Made by a program: the position numbers and the translations under genes. From assembly GCA_963726065.1 (NCBI GenBank), contig CAVSAU010000010.1, forward strand, positions 203,516-267,515: a stretch of 64,000 bases of DNA. Direction: 5' to 3'. Below the pieces are notes generated by a model. That model was not told the DNA's origin. It ran no database searches and saw only the letters and a program-made list of their open reading frames with translations. Each line of letters starts with the position of its first letter. Within the stretch, counting starts at the first letter, position 1. Positions 38,241 through 47,582 of this stretch are shown here, one piece after another. This stretch comes from Neomesorhizobium sp963726065. Its GTDB lineage: Bacteria; Pseudomonadota; Alphaproteobacteria; Rhizobiales; Rhizobiaceae.

Positions 38241-39229
38241 TGGCGAGCGCGGTTGCCAACCCAAAGCAGGGATCGAGCGGCATCAAACGGCCGTTCGAGC
38301 GGTTTCCCTTCCTGCCCGCGCTGATCATCCTCGCGGTGCTTCTGGCGCTGAACGGGCTTTATCAGCCGCGCAGCGTCAGCTTCATCGGCATGACCGGGCT
38401 GGTGAAAACCTACCTGGCGCTGATCATGCTGGCGATCGCCCAGACCTATGTGGTCTTTGCCGGCGATATCGACCTCTCGGCTGGTGCAATCGTCTCGCTG
38501 GTCAATGTCGTCATCGTGGTGCTGATGGAGCAGTGGGGCGGCAGCGGATTTTCCGTCATGGCTGCCCTCGGCGTCGGGCTGGCGGTCGGCCTGGCCTGCG
38601 GCATCATCAACGGCATCGTGGTGGCGGCGTTGCGCCTGCAGGCGATCGTCGCCACCTTCGCCACCTCGATCTTCTTCACCGGCCTCGCGCTTTATGTGCT
38701 GCCGGTGGCGGGCACTCCGGCGCCGGCAGCCTTCTGGCGCACCTATGGCGGCCGTTTCTTCGAAATCCCCTTCGTGCTCTACGCCGTGGCGATGCTGGCC
38801 GTGGCTATCTACGTGCTTGCGCGGACGCGGCTTGCAACGCAATTGCTGGCGATCGGCGACGACAGCCAGGCAGCCTTCCAAAGCGGCCTGCCGGTGACGG
38901 CGATCCGCATCAAAGGATACGCGCTGTGCGGCATCTTCGCCGCACTTGCCGCCTTCTGCATCACCGGCGACACCGCCAGCGGCGATCCGCTGGTCGGCGG
39001 CAAGATGACACTGTTCAGCGTCGCAGCCGTAGTGCTGGGCGGCAGCGCGCTCTCAGGCGGCTTCGGCACGGTGGTCGGTTCGCTGCTCGGCGCGTTGATC
39101 ATCGGCCTCATCAACTCGCTGGTGTTCTTCGTCGGCACGCCTTCGGAATGGCAGAACCTCGTGCAGGGCCTTGCCATCCTGCTGGCGCTAATGACCGGCG
39201 TCCTGGTCGGTCGGAGGGCGCGGGCATGA
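38237..39229 (+). CDS. CUT2 sugar ABC transporter permease 1 (RbsC-like)
   Basis: 330 aa. Family features: TYVVFAGDIDLSAGAIVSLVNVVIVV, NGIVVAALRLQAIVATFATSIFFTG, AIGDDSQAAFQSGLPVTAIRIKGYALCGIFAALA and FGTVVGSLLGALIIGLINSLVFF. Eight to ten helices are predicted. Coupled by ATGA overlaps at both ends. Confidence 0.9.
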   Translation: MMASAVANPKQGSSGIKRPFERFPFLPALIILAVLLALNGLYQPRSVSFIGMTGLVKTYLALIMLAIAQTYVVFAGDIDLSAGAIVSLVNVVIVVLMEQWGGSGFSVMAALGVGLAVGLACGIINGIVVAALRLQAIVATFATSIFFTGLALYVLPVAGTPAPAAFWRTYGGRFFEIPFVLYAVAMLAVAIYVLARTRLATQLLAIGDDSQAAFQSGLPVTAIRIKGYALCGIFAALAAFCITGDTASGDPLVGGKMTLFSVAAVVLGGSALSGGFGTVVGSLLGALIIGLINSLVFFVGTPSEWQNLVQGLAILLALMTGVLVGRRARA

Positions 39230-40188
39230 ACACGACCTTCCTGATGGAGTTCGCCAGAAAACCCCTGGTGATCGCGCTGCTGCTGATCGTGGCGCTGCTT
39301 TTGCTCGGCGAGGCCCTGTCGCCCGGCTTCGCTTCGGCGCAGCAGATACTGCGCCTGCTGATCGTCGCCGCGTTGCTGGGCATTGTCGCCGCCGGACAGA
39401 ACCTCGTCATCCTCGGAGGCCGCGAGGGCATAGACCTTTCAGTCGGAGGCGTCGTTTCGCTCTCAGCGATCATCGCCGGCAATCTGATGAACGGCATGGA
39501 CAGCGGCATTGCGCTCGCGGTCCTCGGCTGCGTCGCCACCGGCGCGCTGTTCGGGTTGTTCAACGGCCTTGGCGTTACGCTGTTGCGCATCCCGCCGCTG
39601 GTGATGACGCTCGGCATGCTGGGCGTGCTGCAAGGCCTGCTGGTTGTGATCCGCCAGGGAATCCCGTCCGGGCGCGCTGCGCCTGCATTGTCGAACTTCG
39701 TCTCGCAGCCGTTCCTGTTCGGCCTGCCCGGCATCATCTGGCTGTGGATCGTCATCGGGGTGGTGATGGCCTGGCTGCTTGGCCGCACCGTCTTCGGCCA
39801 TCGCATTTACGCCATCGGTTCCAACGAGCAGGCGGCGTTCATGGCCGGCGTTCCGGTCAAGCTGGTGCGTATCGCGCTGTTCGTGCTTTCGGGCGTGTTC
39901 GCGGCGATCGCCGGCATTTGCCTGCTCGGTTATTCCGGCTCGTCCTTCGCCAATGTCGGCGAGCAGTACATGCTGCCGTCGATCATTGCGGTCGTCTTCG
40001 GCGGCACGCCGCTTTCCGGCGGCAAGGGCGGCTATACCGGTACGATGGCGGGCGCCGTACTGCTGGTCATCCTGCAGAGCATCCTGACCACGGTGAATAT
40101 CGACGAATCCGGCCGCCAGATGGTGTTCGGCGCGACGCTGCTGGTTCTGATGCTGTTTTACGGCCGCGGCCGGGCGATGCGTGCATGA
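39226..40188 (+). CDS. CUT2 sugar ABC transporter permease 2 (RbsC-like)
   Basis: 320 aa. Family features: QNLVILGGREGIDLSVGGVVSLSAIIAG, NGLGVTLLRIPPLVMTLGMLGVLQG, YAIGSNEQAAFMAGVPVKLVRIALFVLSGVFAAIAG and FGGTPLSGGKGGYTGTMAGAVLLVILQSILT. It forms a heterodimer with permease 1. Its stop overlaps the LacI start. Confidence 0.9.
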   Translation: MNTTFLMEFARKPLVIALLLIVALLLLGEALSPGFASAQQILRLLIVAALLGIVAAGQNLVILGGREGIDLSVGGVVSLSAIIAGNLMNGMDSGIALAVLGCVATGALFGLFNGLGVTLLRIPPLVMTLGMLGVLQGLLVVIRQGIPSGRAAPALSNFVSQPFLFGLPGIIWLWIVIGVVMAWLLGRTVFGHRIYAIGSNEQAAFMAGVPVKLVRIALFVLSGVFAAIAGICLLGYSGSSFANVGEQYMLPSIIAVVFGGTPLSGGKGGYTGTMAGAVLLVILQSILTTVNIDESGRQMVFGATLLVLMLFYGRGRAMRA

Positions 40189-41225
40189 GCGACCGCCCCA
40201 CCATCAAGGATATCGCCGGGCAGCTCGGTGTATCGCCAGCGACGGTGTCACGCGCGCTGAGCGACAGCGGGCTGGTGGCGGAGCCGACGCTGTCGCGCAT
40301 CCGCGAGGCGGCACGGGCGTTGAATTACCGGCCGAATGTCAGCGCCAGGAATCTGCGCACCCAGCGCTCGATGGCTGTGCTGATGGTGGTGCGCGATGTC
40401 GGCAACCCGTTCTACCTGGAAATCCTGAAAGGCGTAGAGGCGACGGCGCGCGCCGCCGGCTATTCGGTACTGATGGGCAATACCGAAAACGACCCGGAGC
40501 GGGAGATCGAATATTTCGACATGCTGCGTGACGGCCATGCCGACGGCATGATCCTGATGACCGGCAAGTTGCCGTGGAAGCACGGGGAATATGCCGAGCG
40601 GCTGGCCGGACTTTCGGTGGTCGTAGCGCTCGAAATGATCGGCGACAGCGGCCTGCCGCATGTGCAGATCGACAACGCGGTCGCCGCGAGCGAAGCGGTG
40701 CGGCATCTGATTTCTCTGGGGCACAAGCGCATTGCCCATATCTGCGGACCGATACCCGAAATCATGAGCGTGCGCCGTCGCGACGGCTACCGTATCGCCA
40801 TGAGGGAGGCCGGCCTCGACATTCCTGCAGGCTACGAGCCGGTGGGCGACTATCTGCTGCGATCGGGCGAGGCGCTTTGCCAGCGGCTTTTCGAGCTGAC
40901 TTCGCCACCAACGGCAATCTTCGTCGCCAACGACGAAATGGCCTATGGCGCGATCCACGAACTGCGACGGCTGGGCCTCGACGTACCTGGCGATGTTTCG
41001 GTGGTCGGTTTCGACGACCTCTATCTCAGCGAAGCGTTCTATCCGCCGCTGACGACAGTGAGCCAGCCGCGCGCCGAGATCGGCCAACAAGCGATGAAGC
41101 TTCTTTTGCGGACATTCGCCGGCGAGAGTCAGGCCGGCGAGACGATGGAACTGGCGACGACGCTGCGGATACGCGGATCGACAGCCCGGCCGAAAGAGAC
41201 CGGCGCCAGGATACGGACTTTATAA
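40185..41225 (+). CDS. LacI-family transcriptional regulator
   Basis: 346 aa. N-terminal HTH and hinge: PTIKDIAGQLGVSPATVSRALSDSG, then LNYRPNVSARNLRTQRS. The effector domain has DVGNPFYLEILKGVEATARAAGYSVLMGNT, HLISLGHKRIAHICGP and VVGFDDLYLSEAFYPPLTTV. It probably binds TGAAATCGATTTCA at 35582 and senses the sugar imported by this operon. Confidence 0.92.
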   Translation: MSDRPTIKDIAGQLGVSPATVSRALSDSGLVAEPTLSRIREAARALNYRPNVSARNLRTQRSMAVLMVVRDVGNPFYLEILKGVEATARAAGYSVLMGNTENDPEREIEYFDMLRDGHADGMILMTGKLPWKHGEYAERLAGLSVVVALEMIGDSGLPHVQIDNAVAASEAVRHLISLGHKRIAHICGPIPEIMSVRRRDGYRIAMREAGLDIPAGYEPVGDYLLRSGEALCQRLFELTSPPTAIFVANDEMAYGAIHELRRLGLDVPGDVSVVGFDDLYLSEAFYPPLTTVSQPRAEIGQQAMKLLLRTFAGESQAGETMELATTLRIRGSTARPKETGARIRTL

Positions 41226-41236
41226 AAGGGAAGAGC

Positions 41237-42481
41237 ATGAAGAATTTGCCGAAACAACGGTTGCGGATCGCTTTCGTCGGGAGCGGCTTCATCGCCGATT
41301 TCCATCTGAAATCGATGCTGGGCGTGCGCAACGTCGATGTCACCGGCGTCTACAGCCGCAAGGCGGCAAACCGCCAGCGCTTCGCCGACAACGTCGCCAA
41401 ACTCGGCCTCGGCGACTGCAAGGCATATGACAGCCTGGAAGCGATGCTGCAGTCGGGCGACGTGGATGCGGTGTGGATCGTATCGCCCAACTACACGCGC
41501 CTGGACATCATGCGTACAATCCATGCCGAGGTGACGGCGGGCCGTTCGGCGGTTTTTGCCATCGCCTGCGAAAAGCCGCTCGCCCGCACCATCGCGGAAG
41601 CGCGCGAAATGCTGAAGCTGGCGGAGGACGCCAAGCTAAACCATGGCTACCTGGAGAACCAGATCTTCGCGACGCCGGTGCTGCGCGGCAAGGAGATCAT
41701 CTGGCGGCGCGCCGCCTCGACCACGGGACGGCCGTATCTGGCGCGCGCGGCCGAGGAGCATTCCGGCCCGCACGAGCCGTGGTTCTGGCAGGGCGACAAG
41801 CAGGGCGGCGGCGTTTTGTCGGACATGATGTGCCACAGCGTCGAAGTCGCCCGGCATCTCCTGACCGCGCCCGGCGCGCCGCGCAACTCGCTCAGGATCA
41901 AGTCGGTCAACGGCACGGTGGCCAACCTCAAATGGACGCGGCCGTCATATGCCGACCAGTTGCGCAAGCGCTTCGGCGCCGAGGTCGATTACCGTAACCG
42001 CCCATCCGAGGACTTTGCCCGGGGTACGGTGACGCTGGAAGACGAGGATGGCAACGAGTTGATGATCGAGGCGACGACGTCCTGGGCCTATGTGGGCGCC
42101 GGTCTGCGCATCCAGCTCGAACTGCTCGGCCCGGAGTATGCGATGGAGTTCAACTCGCTCGGCACCGGACTGAAGATCTTCATGTCGCGCGCCGTGCAAG
42201 GGGCGGAAGGCGAAGACTTGGTCGAAAAGCAGAACGCCGAACAGGGGCTGATGCCGGTGCTGGAGGACGAGGCCGGCGTTTACGGCTATACCGATGAGAA
42301 TCGCCATATGGTCGAGTGCTTCCGCAAGGGTGAGAAGCCGATGGAGACGTTCGAGGATGGGCTGGGCGTGGTCGAGATGCTGATGGGACTTTATCGCTCG
42401 GCCGAGCTCGGCGAGACTGTGCATTTCCCGGCGCCCGAGCTTGAAAACTACGTGCCGGTCGTAGCCCGCCATGGCGCCTGA
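41237..42481 (+). CDS. Gfo/Idh/MocA-family oxidoreductase
   Basis: 414 aa. Rossmann motif IAFVGSGFIADFHLKSMLGVRN, the EKP signature in IACEKPLARTIAEAREML, and SDMMCHSVEVARHLLT for the catalytic His region. It is long for the family, with an extra C-terminal part (NAEQGLMPVLEDEAGVYGYTDENRHMVECF). It should act on a sugar or cyclitol in the pathway with the SDR and the kinase. Its stop lies inside the start of the kinase gene (11-base overlap). Confidence 0.88.
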   Translation: MKNLPKQRLRIAFVGSGFIADFHLKSMLGVRNVDVTGVYSRKAANRQRFADNVAKLGLGDCKAYDSLEAMLQSGDVDAVWIVSPNYTRLDIMRTIHAEVTAGRSAVFAIACEKPLARTIAEAREMLKLAEDAKLNHGYLENQIFATPVLRGKEIIWRRAASTTGRPYLARAAEEHSGPHEPWFWQGDKQGGGVLSDMMCHSVEVARHLLTAPGAPRNSLRIKSVNGTVANLKWTRPSYADQLRKRFGAEVDYRNRPSEDFARGTVTLEDEDGNELMIEATTSWAYVGAGLRIQLELLGPEYAMEFNSLGTGLKIFMSRAVQGAEGEDLVEKQNAEQGLMPVLEDEAGVYGYTDENRHMVECFRKGEKPMETFEDGLGVVEMLMGLYRSAELGETVHFPAPELENYVPVVARHGA

Positions 42482-43376
42482 AGCGGCGATTCTCGTTCTT
42501 GGCAACGCCAATGTCGACCTCGTGCTGGGCGAGGTCGACGGCTGGCCCGCGATTGGCACGGAAGTGGAAGTCGAGCGCAGCGAAATGCGTGCCGGCGGCT
42601 CGGCCGGCAACACCTCGCTGGCACTGAGCGGACTCGGTGTGGCGCACCGCTTTGTGGCGTCGACCGGCAACGATCCCAACGGCGTCTGGCTGCAGGAGCA
42701 GTTCGATGCCGCCTCTTGCGACTGGATTGTCGACGACTGCGCGACGACGATTACGGTCGGCATCGTGCACAAGGGTGGCGACCGGGTGTTCTTCACCGCG
42801 CCGGGACATCTGCAGCGCGCGCGGCTCGACGACCTGTTGGCAAGACTACCGGCAGCGCCGCATGGCCGCGCCATCGCGGTCATCGCGGGCGGCTTCCTGA
42901 TGCCCGACATCCGTTCCGGCACGGTGAAGCTGCTTGCCAGCCTCAACGCCAAGGGCTGGCGGACGGCGATTGATCCGGGCTGGCCACCCGAGGGCTGGAC
43001 GGACGAGACCTCGCTTCTGATGCGCAGTTGGATGGAAGCGACGGATATCGCCCTTATCAATGCCGAAGAGGCGAAGGGCTATTCCGCCGAGACGTCGCTC
43101 GAGGGCGCCTGTCAGAAAATCGCAGCCGGACTGCGTGCAGGCCAGATCCTGGTCGTGAAGGATGGCGCGGACGGCGTGCGTGCGTTCCGGGGTGGCGAGC
43201 GTTTTCGCGCCGTTTCACCGCCAGTGACGGTGATTGATACGGTCGGCGCCGGCGACACGTTCAACGCGGCGCTCATGGCCGCGCTCAGCACAACGGACGA
43301 TCTGGCGGCTGCGCTCGATCATGGCGTCAGAACCGCTGCGCGTGCGATTTCGACTTTTCCGCGCCGCTACGAATAG
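42471..43376 (+). CDS. PfkB-family carbohydrate kinase
   Basis: 301 aa. N-terminal ILVLGNANVDLVLGEVDGWP, RAGGSAGNTSLALSGLG, and the C-terminal PfkB signature VIDTVGAGDTFNAALMAAL with the catalytic Asp. It would phosphorylate the sugar processed by the two oxidoreductases. Last gene of the CUT2 operon. Confidence 0.9.
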   Translation: MAPEAAILVLGNANVDLVLGEVDGWPAIGTEVEVERSEMRAGGSAGNTSLALSGLGVAHRFVASTGNDPNGVWLQEQFDAASCDWIVDDCATTITVGIVHKGGDRVFFTAPGHLQRARLDDLLARLPAAPHGRAIAVIAGGFLMPDIRSGTVKLLASLNAKGWRTAIDPGWPPEGWTDETSLLMRSWMEATDIALINAEEAKGYSAETSLEGACQKIAAGLRAGQILVVKDGADGVRAFRGGERFRAVSPPVTVIDTVGAGDTFNAALMAALSTTDDLAAALDHGVRTAARAISTFPRRYE

Positions 43377-43438
43377 CCGGACGCCAGAGCGGCATAGGTT
43401 CAAGCGGCAATGTTCGATCTCTCTACCCATCCGTTTTC

Positions 43439-43482
43439 GCATCGGATCTTCCGAAAACCGCTGCGCGCTCTCGGTCCGATGC
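43439..43482. repeat. palindromic intergenic repeat, rhizobial type
   Basis: GCATCGGA and TCCGATGC bracket an inner imperfect stem (CCGA...TCGG), giving a 44-base hairpin between convergent genes. The look (GCATCGGATCTTCCGAAAACC) is that of short palindromic elements scattered in Mesorhizobium intergenic DNA; it may also terminate transcription. Confidence 0.55.
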
Positions 43483-43483
43483 T

Positions 43484-43747
43484 CTAACGTTTCGGTTTGC
43501 GTCTTCTCGTCCTTTTTTCGGCTTGGTCGACCAGTTCGAGTGCCTCGGCCCGGGCGGCGGAGCTTTCACCGCGGAAAGCCTCGGCGATGTGAATGGCGCC
43601 CAATGCTTCCGTCAGCTTGTCGTGCAGCTCGGCAGCATCGGGTGACACCAGCCTCGCGGCCTGCTTGGCCAGCTTGCGGGCTTGTTCTCTGCTGAGCGGC
43701 TGGTTCTCGATCGACTTGCGCAGGTCGTCGAACTTGCTGTCGGGCAT
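43484..43747 (-). CDS. small hypothetical protein
   Basis: 87 aa from the ATG at 43745-43747, preceded by GGAGAAC. The sequence is highly charged and helical (SKFDDLRKSIENQPLSREQARKLAKQAARLVSPDAAELHDKL) with a very basic end (EKRTRRRKPKR). Not recognised. A longer start at 43816 is possible but has no ribosome site. Confidence 0.6.
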   Translation of the reverse strand: MPDSKFDDLRKSIENQPLSREQARKLAKQAARLVSPDAAELHDKLTEALGAIHIAEAFRGESSAARAEALELVDQAEKRTRRRKPKR

Positions 43748-43858
43748 GATGTTCTCCACCCAACGGAAAGCGCCGACATGGGCTTTGGTTCCTGTCCACC
43801 GCGTCCCGGCTTGCATGATTGCCGTCTCCGAAGGTGACGATGCTCTCGTTTGCCTGTT

Positions 43859-44465
43859 TCAGCTGTGAAGCGGCCAGGGTCCGAGAATGTTGTGTTTCGT
43901 CAGTCCGCGTTCGCTGTGGATCAAGAGGAATTCGCGAACCGTCCAGCGCAACGACGTGATCGGTTGAGGCGCGATGGCCTTGTCGCCATAAATCATCGTC
44001 ATGTGGGGCACGAACATATCGCTGGTCTCAATCCCAGCTTCCGCATCGCCTCCGCTAGCAAGCGGTGAAGCTCGAAAAGAGCGTCGCTGCCGCCTCTCAG
44101 CACCGCTGGATATTGCCTTGGCCTGTTGCGGCGCGGTGGCGCCGGAAAGCTTTCGGCGCGCCATCGAAAACGACCTCGAACGGCGGCATCGAAATGGCTG
44201 CGCCGACGAGGTCCGCGGCAAAGAGGATGTTGCTTTTCAGGCGTTTGTAGTCGCAGATATGTTGAAGCGTGACGTGGAGCCGCTGCCTGCGCAGCAGCTC
44301 GCCGCGCAGTCCGCTGGCCGCACGCAGCTGCCTTGCCGTCTCTTCTGCCAACATCGCGGCGGCCGCATCGGGCCGAACGCCCAAGAAAATCCGTTTGGGG
44401 AATTTGGGAAGAAGCCATGTATCCGGATCGTCGTCGTTAAGGTCAAGGCGGAGTTGATCGTTCAT
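43859..44465 (-). pseudogene. thpR: RNA 2',3'-cyclic phosphodiesterase / 2'-5' RNA ligase family, frameshifted
   Basis: From ATG 44465: DDDPDTWLLPKFPKRIFLGVRPDAAAAMLAEETARQL, then the first H-x-T motif in QRLHVTLQHICDY. The frame breaks near 44110 (LFELHRLLAEAMRKLGL continues in another frame) and again near 44035. The second H-x-T motif follows in DMFVPHMTMIYGDKA. The two motifs define the 2H phosphoesterase fold. Restored length is ~195 residues, normal for ThpR. Confidence 0.8.
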
Positions 44466-44577
44466 GACGCTGTTACCCTCCCGGTACGCGTGAACTGCAA
44501 TTGCCGCCCTTTTCGAAATTTAGAACAAACAAGAACATGCGGAAGCTGATTTCGTCGGGCACCAGACGGTGGGGCGC

Positions 44578-45963
44578 TCAATGGCCGGTGAGGCGGTCGG
44601 CCAAGGCGGCCAGCCTGGAGGTTCGGGCAAGACCGTTGGCCTCGCGTTGGTCGGCGATGCGGTAGAGCTGGTACATGGAATGGACGCCGAGCCAGCGCAG
44701 CGGCTCCGGCTCCCACTTCTTCACGGTGCGGTTGACCCAGGGCAGTCGCGTCAGTTCGGTGTCGCGACCGAGCACGAGGTCGCGCAGGGTGCGGCCGGAA
44801 AGGTTGGAGCTCGACACGCCGAGCCCGACATAACCGCCGGCCCAGCCGACGCCGCTTTCGCGGTCGAAGCCGCATGTCGTGCACCAGTCGCGCGGCACGC
44901 CGAGCGTGCCACACCAGGCGTGATCGAGACGCAAGCCCCGCGTCTGTGGCAAAAGCCTGGTGAGGATGTCGTGCAGTTTGTCGATGGTGGCCTGCTGGGT
45001 GCGGCCGCGCTCGTCGGTGCGCGACCCGAAGCGATAGGGGACGCCGCGGCCGCCCATGGCGATGCGGCCTTCACGGGTGCGCTGCGCGTAGCAATAGGCG
45101 TGCGCGGCATCGCCGAGCACTTCATAACCGGCCCAGCCGATTTCCTTCCACAGGCTCTCGGGCAGCGGCTCGGTGACGACGATGGCGCTGTTGAGCGGCA
45201 GCCATAGGCGTTCATGGCCGGGAATGCCGGCGGTGAACCCTTCGGTGGCGCGGATTATCTTTTCGGCGCGTATGGCGCCGCGATCGGTGGTGACCTTGCC
45301 TTTCTCGATCGCCAGAACCTGCGTCTGTTCGTAGATCGGCACATCGAGGCGGGAAACGGCTGCCGCCAGTCCCTGCACCAGCTTGGCCGGCTGCACGCGG
45401 GCGACGTTGCGCACGACGAAAGCGCCAAGCACATCCTTGATGGCGATGCGGGCGCGCGCCTCTTCTGCGCCGATGAAGGCAAGCCTTTCTTCGGGCACTT
45501 CCCAGTGCCGGGCTTCCTCGTATTCGGCCTTGGCGCGTTCAAGCTGCGCGACATTGGTGGCGACGGTGATGTTGTCGACGCGGCGGATGTCGGCGTCGAT
45601 GGCTTCGGCTTCGGCGACGGCGATCACTTCCTCGACGGTGCCGAGCATGGCGCGCTGCATGTCGATCACCGCGCCGCGCGACGCGTTTTTGGCGTATTTC
45701 TCGCGCGACCAGCCGAAGCCGCCCGACAGCCAGCCGCCGTTGCGGCCCGAGGCGCCGAAGCCGGCAAACTCCTTTTCGACAATGACGACGCGCAGCGATG
45801 GATCGGCCTTCTTGAGATAGTAGGCGGTCCACAATCCGGTGTAGCCGGCGCCGACGATGCATACATCGGCGACGGTGTCGCCGGGCAGCGGCGGTCGATA
45901 GGCCGGCACGCCGCCAATATCGGCATACCAGAACGACACATTGCCGTTGGTCTTGGCTTGCAT
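44578..45963 (-). CDS. FAD-dependent oxidoreductase, DadA/PuuB-like amine oxidase
   Basis: 461 aa from ATG 45963. VCIVGAGYTGLWTAYYLKKADPSLRVVIVEKEFAG is the FAD motif, followed by GASGRNGGWLSGGFGW, typical of the gamma-glutamylputrescine-oxidase-like group. The C-terminal GYVGLGVSSSNLSGRTLRDLVLGRDTELTRLPW also fits. The substrate is probably an amine or N-methylated amino acid. The frame is open further upstream to 46203 but without family similarity. Confidence 0.85.
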   Translation of the reverse strand: MQAKTNGNVSFWYADIGGVPAYRPPLPGDTVADVCIVGAGYTGLWTAYYLKKADPSLRVVIVEKEFAGFGASGRNGGWLSGGFGWSREKYAKNASRGAVIDMQRAMLGTVEEVIAVAEAEAIDADIRRVDNITVATNVAQLERAKAEYEEARHWEVPEERLAFIGAEEARARIAIKDVLGAFVVRNVARVQPAKLVQGLAAAVSRLDVPIYEQTQVLAIEKGKVTTDRGAIRAEKIIRATEGFTAGIPGHERLWLPLNSAIVVTEPLPESLWKEIGWAGYEVLGDAAHAYCYAQRTREGRIAMGGRGVPYRFGSRTDERGRTQQATIDKLHDILTRLLPQTRGLRLDHAWCGTLGVPRDWCTTCGFDRESGVGWAGGYVGLGVSSSNLSGRTLRDLVLGRDTELTRLPWVNRTVKKWEPEPLRWLGVHSMYQLYRIADQREANGLARTSRLAALADRLTGH

Positions 45964-46177
45964 TTTCGGGATCCGTTTCGAGGTCAGGTGAGGGTGAGGT
46001 CGGCCTTGTCGTCGTCGGCCAACAGCTTCACATCGCCGCCGGCGAAAAGAAAGTCGACTTCGTCTCAGATGGAAGAGGATTGGCGAATCGCCGGACCAGA
46101 GGCGGTTGCGAACGAAGCGGAGAGGATGCTTCATGCAGCATGAACTCCGTTGCCTTTGATTCGCGGCATTTGCCGGA

Positions 46178-46193
46178 ATGCCACATGTGGCAT
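46178..46193. promoter_or_regulatory. perfect 16-bp palindrome ATGCCACATGTGGCAT
   Basis: Located ~60 bases before the DUF2161 gene, in the gap between it and the FAD oxidoreductase. Flanking TTGCCGG copies extend the symmetry imperfectly to about 46170-46202. A dimeric regulator site is the simplest reading. Confidence 0.5.
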
Positions 46194-46250
46194 TTGCCGG
46201 CATTCGAGGCTGGGCCGCGGATGCTGCGCGTGGCGGGGGCCTAGCGCCTC

Positions 46251-46946
46251 ATGCTGGAAACCTCGCTCTATGTTCCCGTCAAGAATTTCCTCGAAGGGCT
46301 GGGTTTTGCCGTCAAAGGCGAAATCGGCGGCTGCGACCTCCTGGCCTTGAGCCCCGGCGAGCCGCCGATCGTTGTCGTTTGCGAACTCAAGCTCCGCTTC
46401 AATCTCGAACTCGTGCTGCAAGGCATCGACCGCATCGCGGCGAGCGACGAGGTGTGGCTGGCGGCGTCCATGTCTTCGCGCGGTAAGGGTCGCGAGGCCG
46501 ACGCGCGGTTCCGCAACCTCTGCCGTCGGCTCGGTTTCGGTCTGCTCGGCGTCACCGAACGCGGCGCGGTGCAGGTGCTTTTGAGCCCTGTCGCCCCGGC
46601 GCCGCGCCGCGATCCACGCCGGCGCTCGCGGCTGATCGACGAACACAAGCGGCGGCAGGGCGATCCCGCCATGGGCGGCGGATCGCGCCGGCCGATCATG
46701 ACTGCCTACCGGCAGGAAGCGTTGGCGTGTGCCGCTGCAATGGCAGATGGTCCAAGGCGGCCGCGCGACCTGAAGGCCGGCATGCCCAACGTCGTGAAGA
46801 TCCTGCGCCGCAACGTCTATGGCTGGTTCGTCAGCATCGACCGCGGCGTCTACGACCTGACCGACGCGGGACGCGAGGCGCTTCAGCGCTGGCCGGAGTA
46901 TGCAAGGCCGCGCGAGACCAATGCGGTCCTGTCGGCGGCGGAATAG
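46251..46946 (+). CDS. DUF2161-family protein, PD-(D/E)XK nuclease-like
   Basis: 231 aa. N-terminal SLYVPVKNFLEGLGFAVKGEIGGCDLLAL, then IVVVCELKLRFNLELVLQGIDRI, resembles a PD-(D/E)xK core (Asp, then Glu-x-Lys). The C-terminal half contains a winged-helix-like stretch (VKILRRNVYGWFVSIDRGVYDLTDAGREAL). Known in relatives only as DUF2161, a putative phosphodiesterase. Function unknown. Confidence 0.8.
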   Translation: MLETSLYVPVKNFLEGLGFAVKGEIGGCDLLALSPGEPPIVVVCELKLRFNLELVLQGIDRIAASDEVWLAASMSSRGKGREADARFRNLCRRLGFGLLGVTERGAVQVLLSPVAPAPRRDPRRRSRLIDEHKRRQGDPAMGGGSRRPIMTAYRQEALACAAAMADGPRRPRDLKAGMPNVVKILRRNVYGWFVSIDRGVYDLTDAGREALQRWPEYARPRETNAVLSAAE

Positions 46947-46968
46947 CAAGCATTGCCAGCAAGAATTG

Positions 46969-47427
46969 CTACACGGGAACGCGCGTGTGCAGCTTGATGT
47001 CTTTCAGCACCAGGTTGGTGCGTACATGCGCGATGCCGGGCAGGCGGAACAGAAAATCTTCCAGAAAGACATTGTAGGCGTCCTTGTCCTGGCAGACGAC
47101 GCGCAGATGGTAATCGGCTTCGCCGGTCGTCGAAAAACATTCGAGCACCTCGGGCCGCTCGACGATGCGCGCTATGAAGGTCGCGACATGGGACGTCTCG
47201 TGGCGGGTCAGCGTGACATGGACGATGGCGCTGAATTTCAGCCCGGCATTTTCCGCACTGACGAGGGCGGGATAGCCGGTGATGACGCCGGCATCCTCCA
47301 GCGCCTTGATCCGCCGCCAGCAGGCGGAAGCCGACATGCCTGCGCGCTCGGCAAGGTCCTGGTTTGAAATGCGCGCATCGGCCTGAAGCACGCGCAACAG
47401 GCAGCGGTCGGAGTCTTTTAGTTCCAA
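46969..47427 (-). CDS. Lrp/AsnC-family transcriptional regulator
   Basis: 152 aa, starting at TTG 47427 (ELKDSDRCLLRVLQADARISNQDLAERAGMSASACWRRI). The RAM effector domain has HVTLTRHETSHVATFIARIVERPEVLECFSTTGEADYHLRVVC and FLFRLPGIAHVRTNLVLKDI. The upstream in-frame extension to 47553 lacks family similarity. It is divergent from the indolepyruvate oxidoreductase gene and very likely regulates it in response to an amino acid. Confidence 0.88.
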   Translation of the reverse strand: MELKDSDRCLLRVLQADARISNQDLAERAGMSASACWRRIKALEDAGVITGYPALVSAENAGLKFSAIVHVTLTRHETSHVATFIARIVERPEVLECFSTTGEADYHLRVVCQDKDAYNVFLEDFLFRLPGIAHVRTNLVLKDIKLHTRVPV

Positions 47428-47582
47428 GGATGGTTCTCCCAAATCGACGAAATTTCCCGAAACGTCGCAGGAATTCGGTAGATTATACCACCCGTTGTCT
47501 ATTCTGAGGGGAATTTGGAGAGTTTGTCCAGCGCAATCCGATAAACTGTCCATCGACAGCTTTATGCGGAGGGAGCCAAATC

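Noticed and set aside
38533..42481. Long frames that run into the second permease, LacI and the oxidoreductase from upstream
   Set aside because: Their N-terminal parts are out-of-frame translations of the preceding genes; family starts are at 39226, 40185 and 41237.
46005..46080. Possible C-terminal remnant (VDFLFAGGDVKLLADDDKAD) of a minus-strand gene
   Set aside because: Too short to assign and no upstream homology; could be chance.
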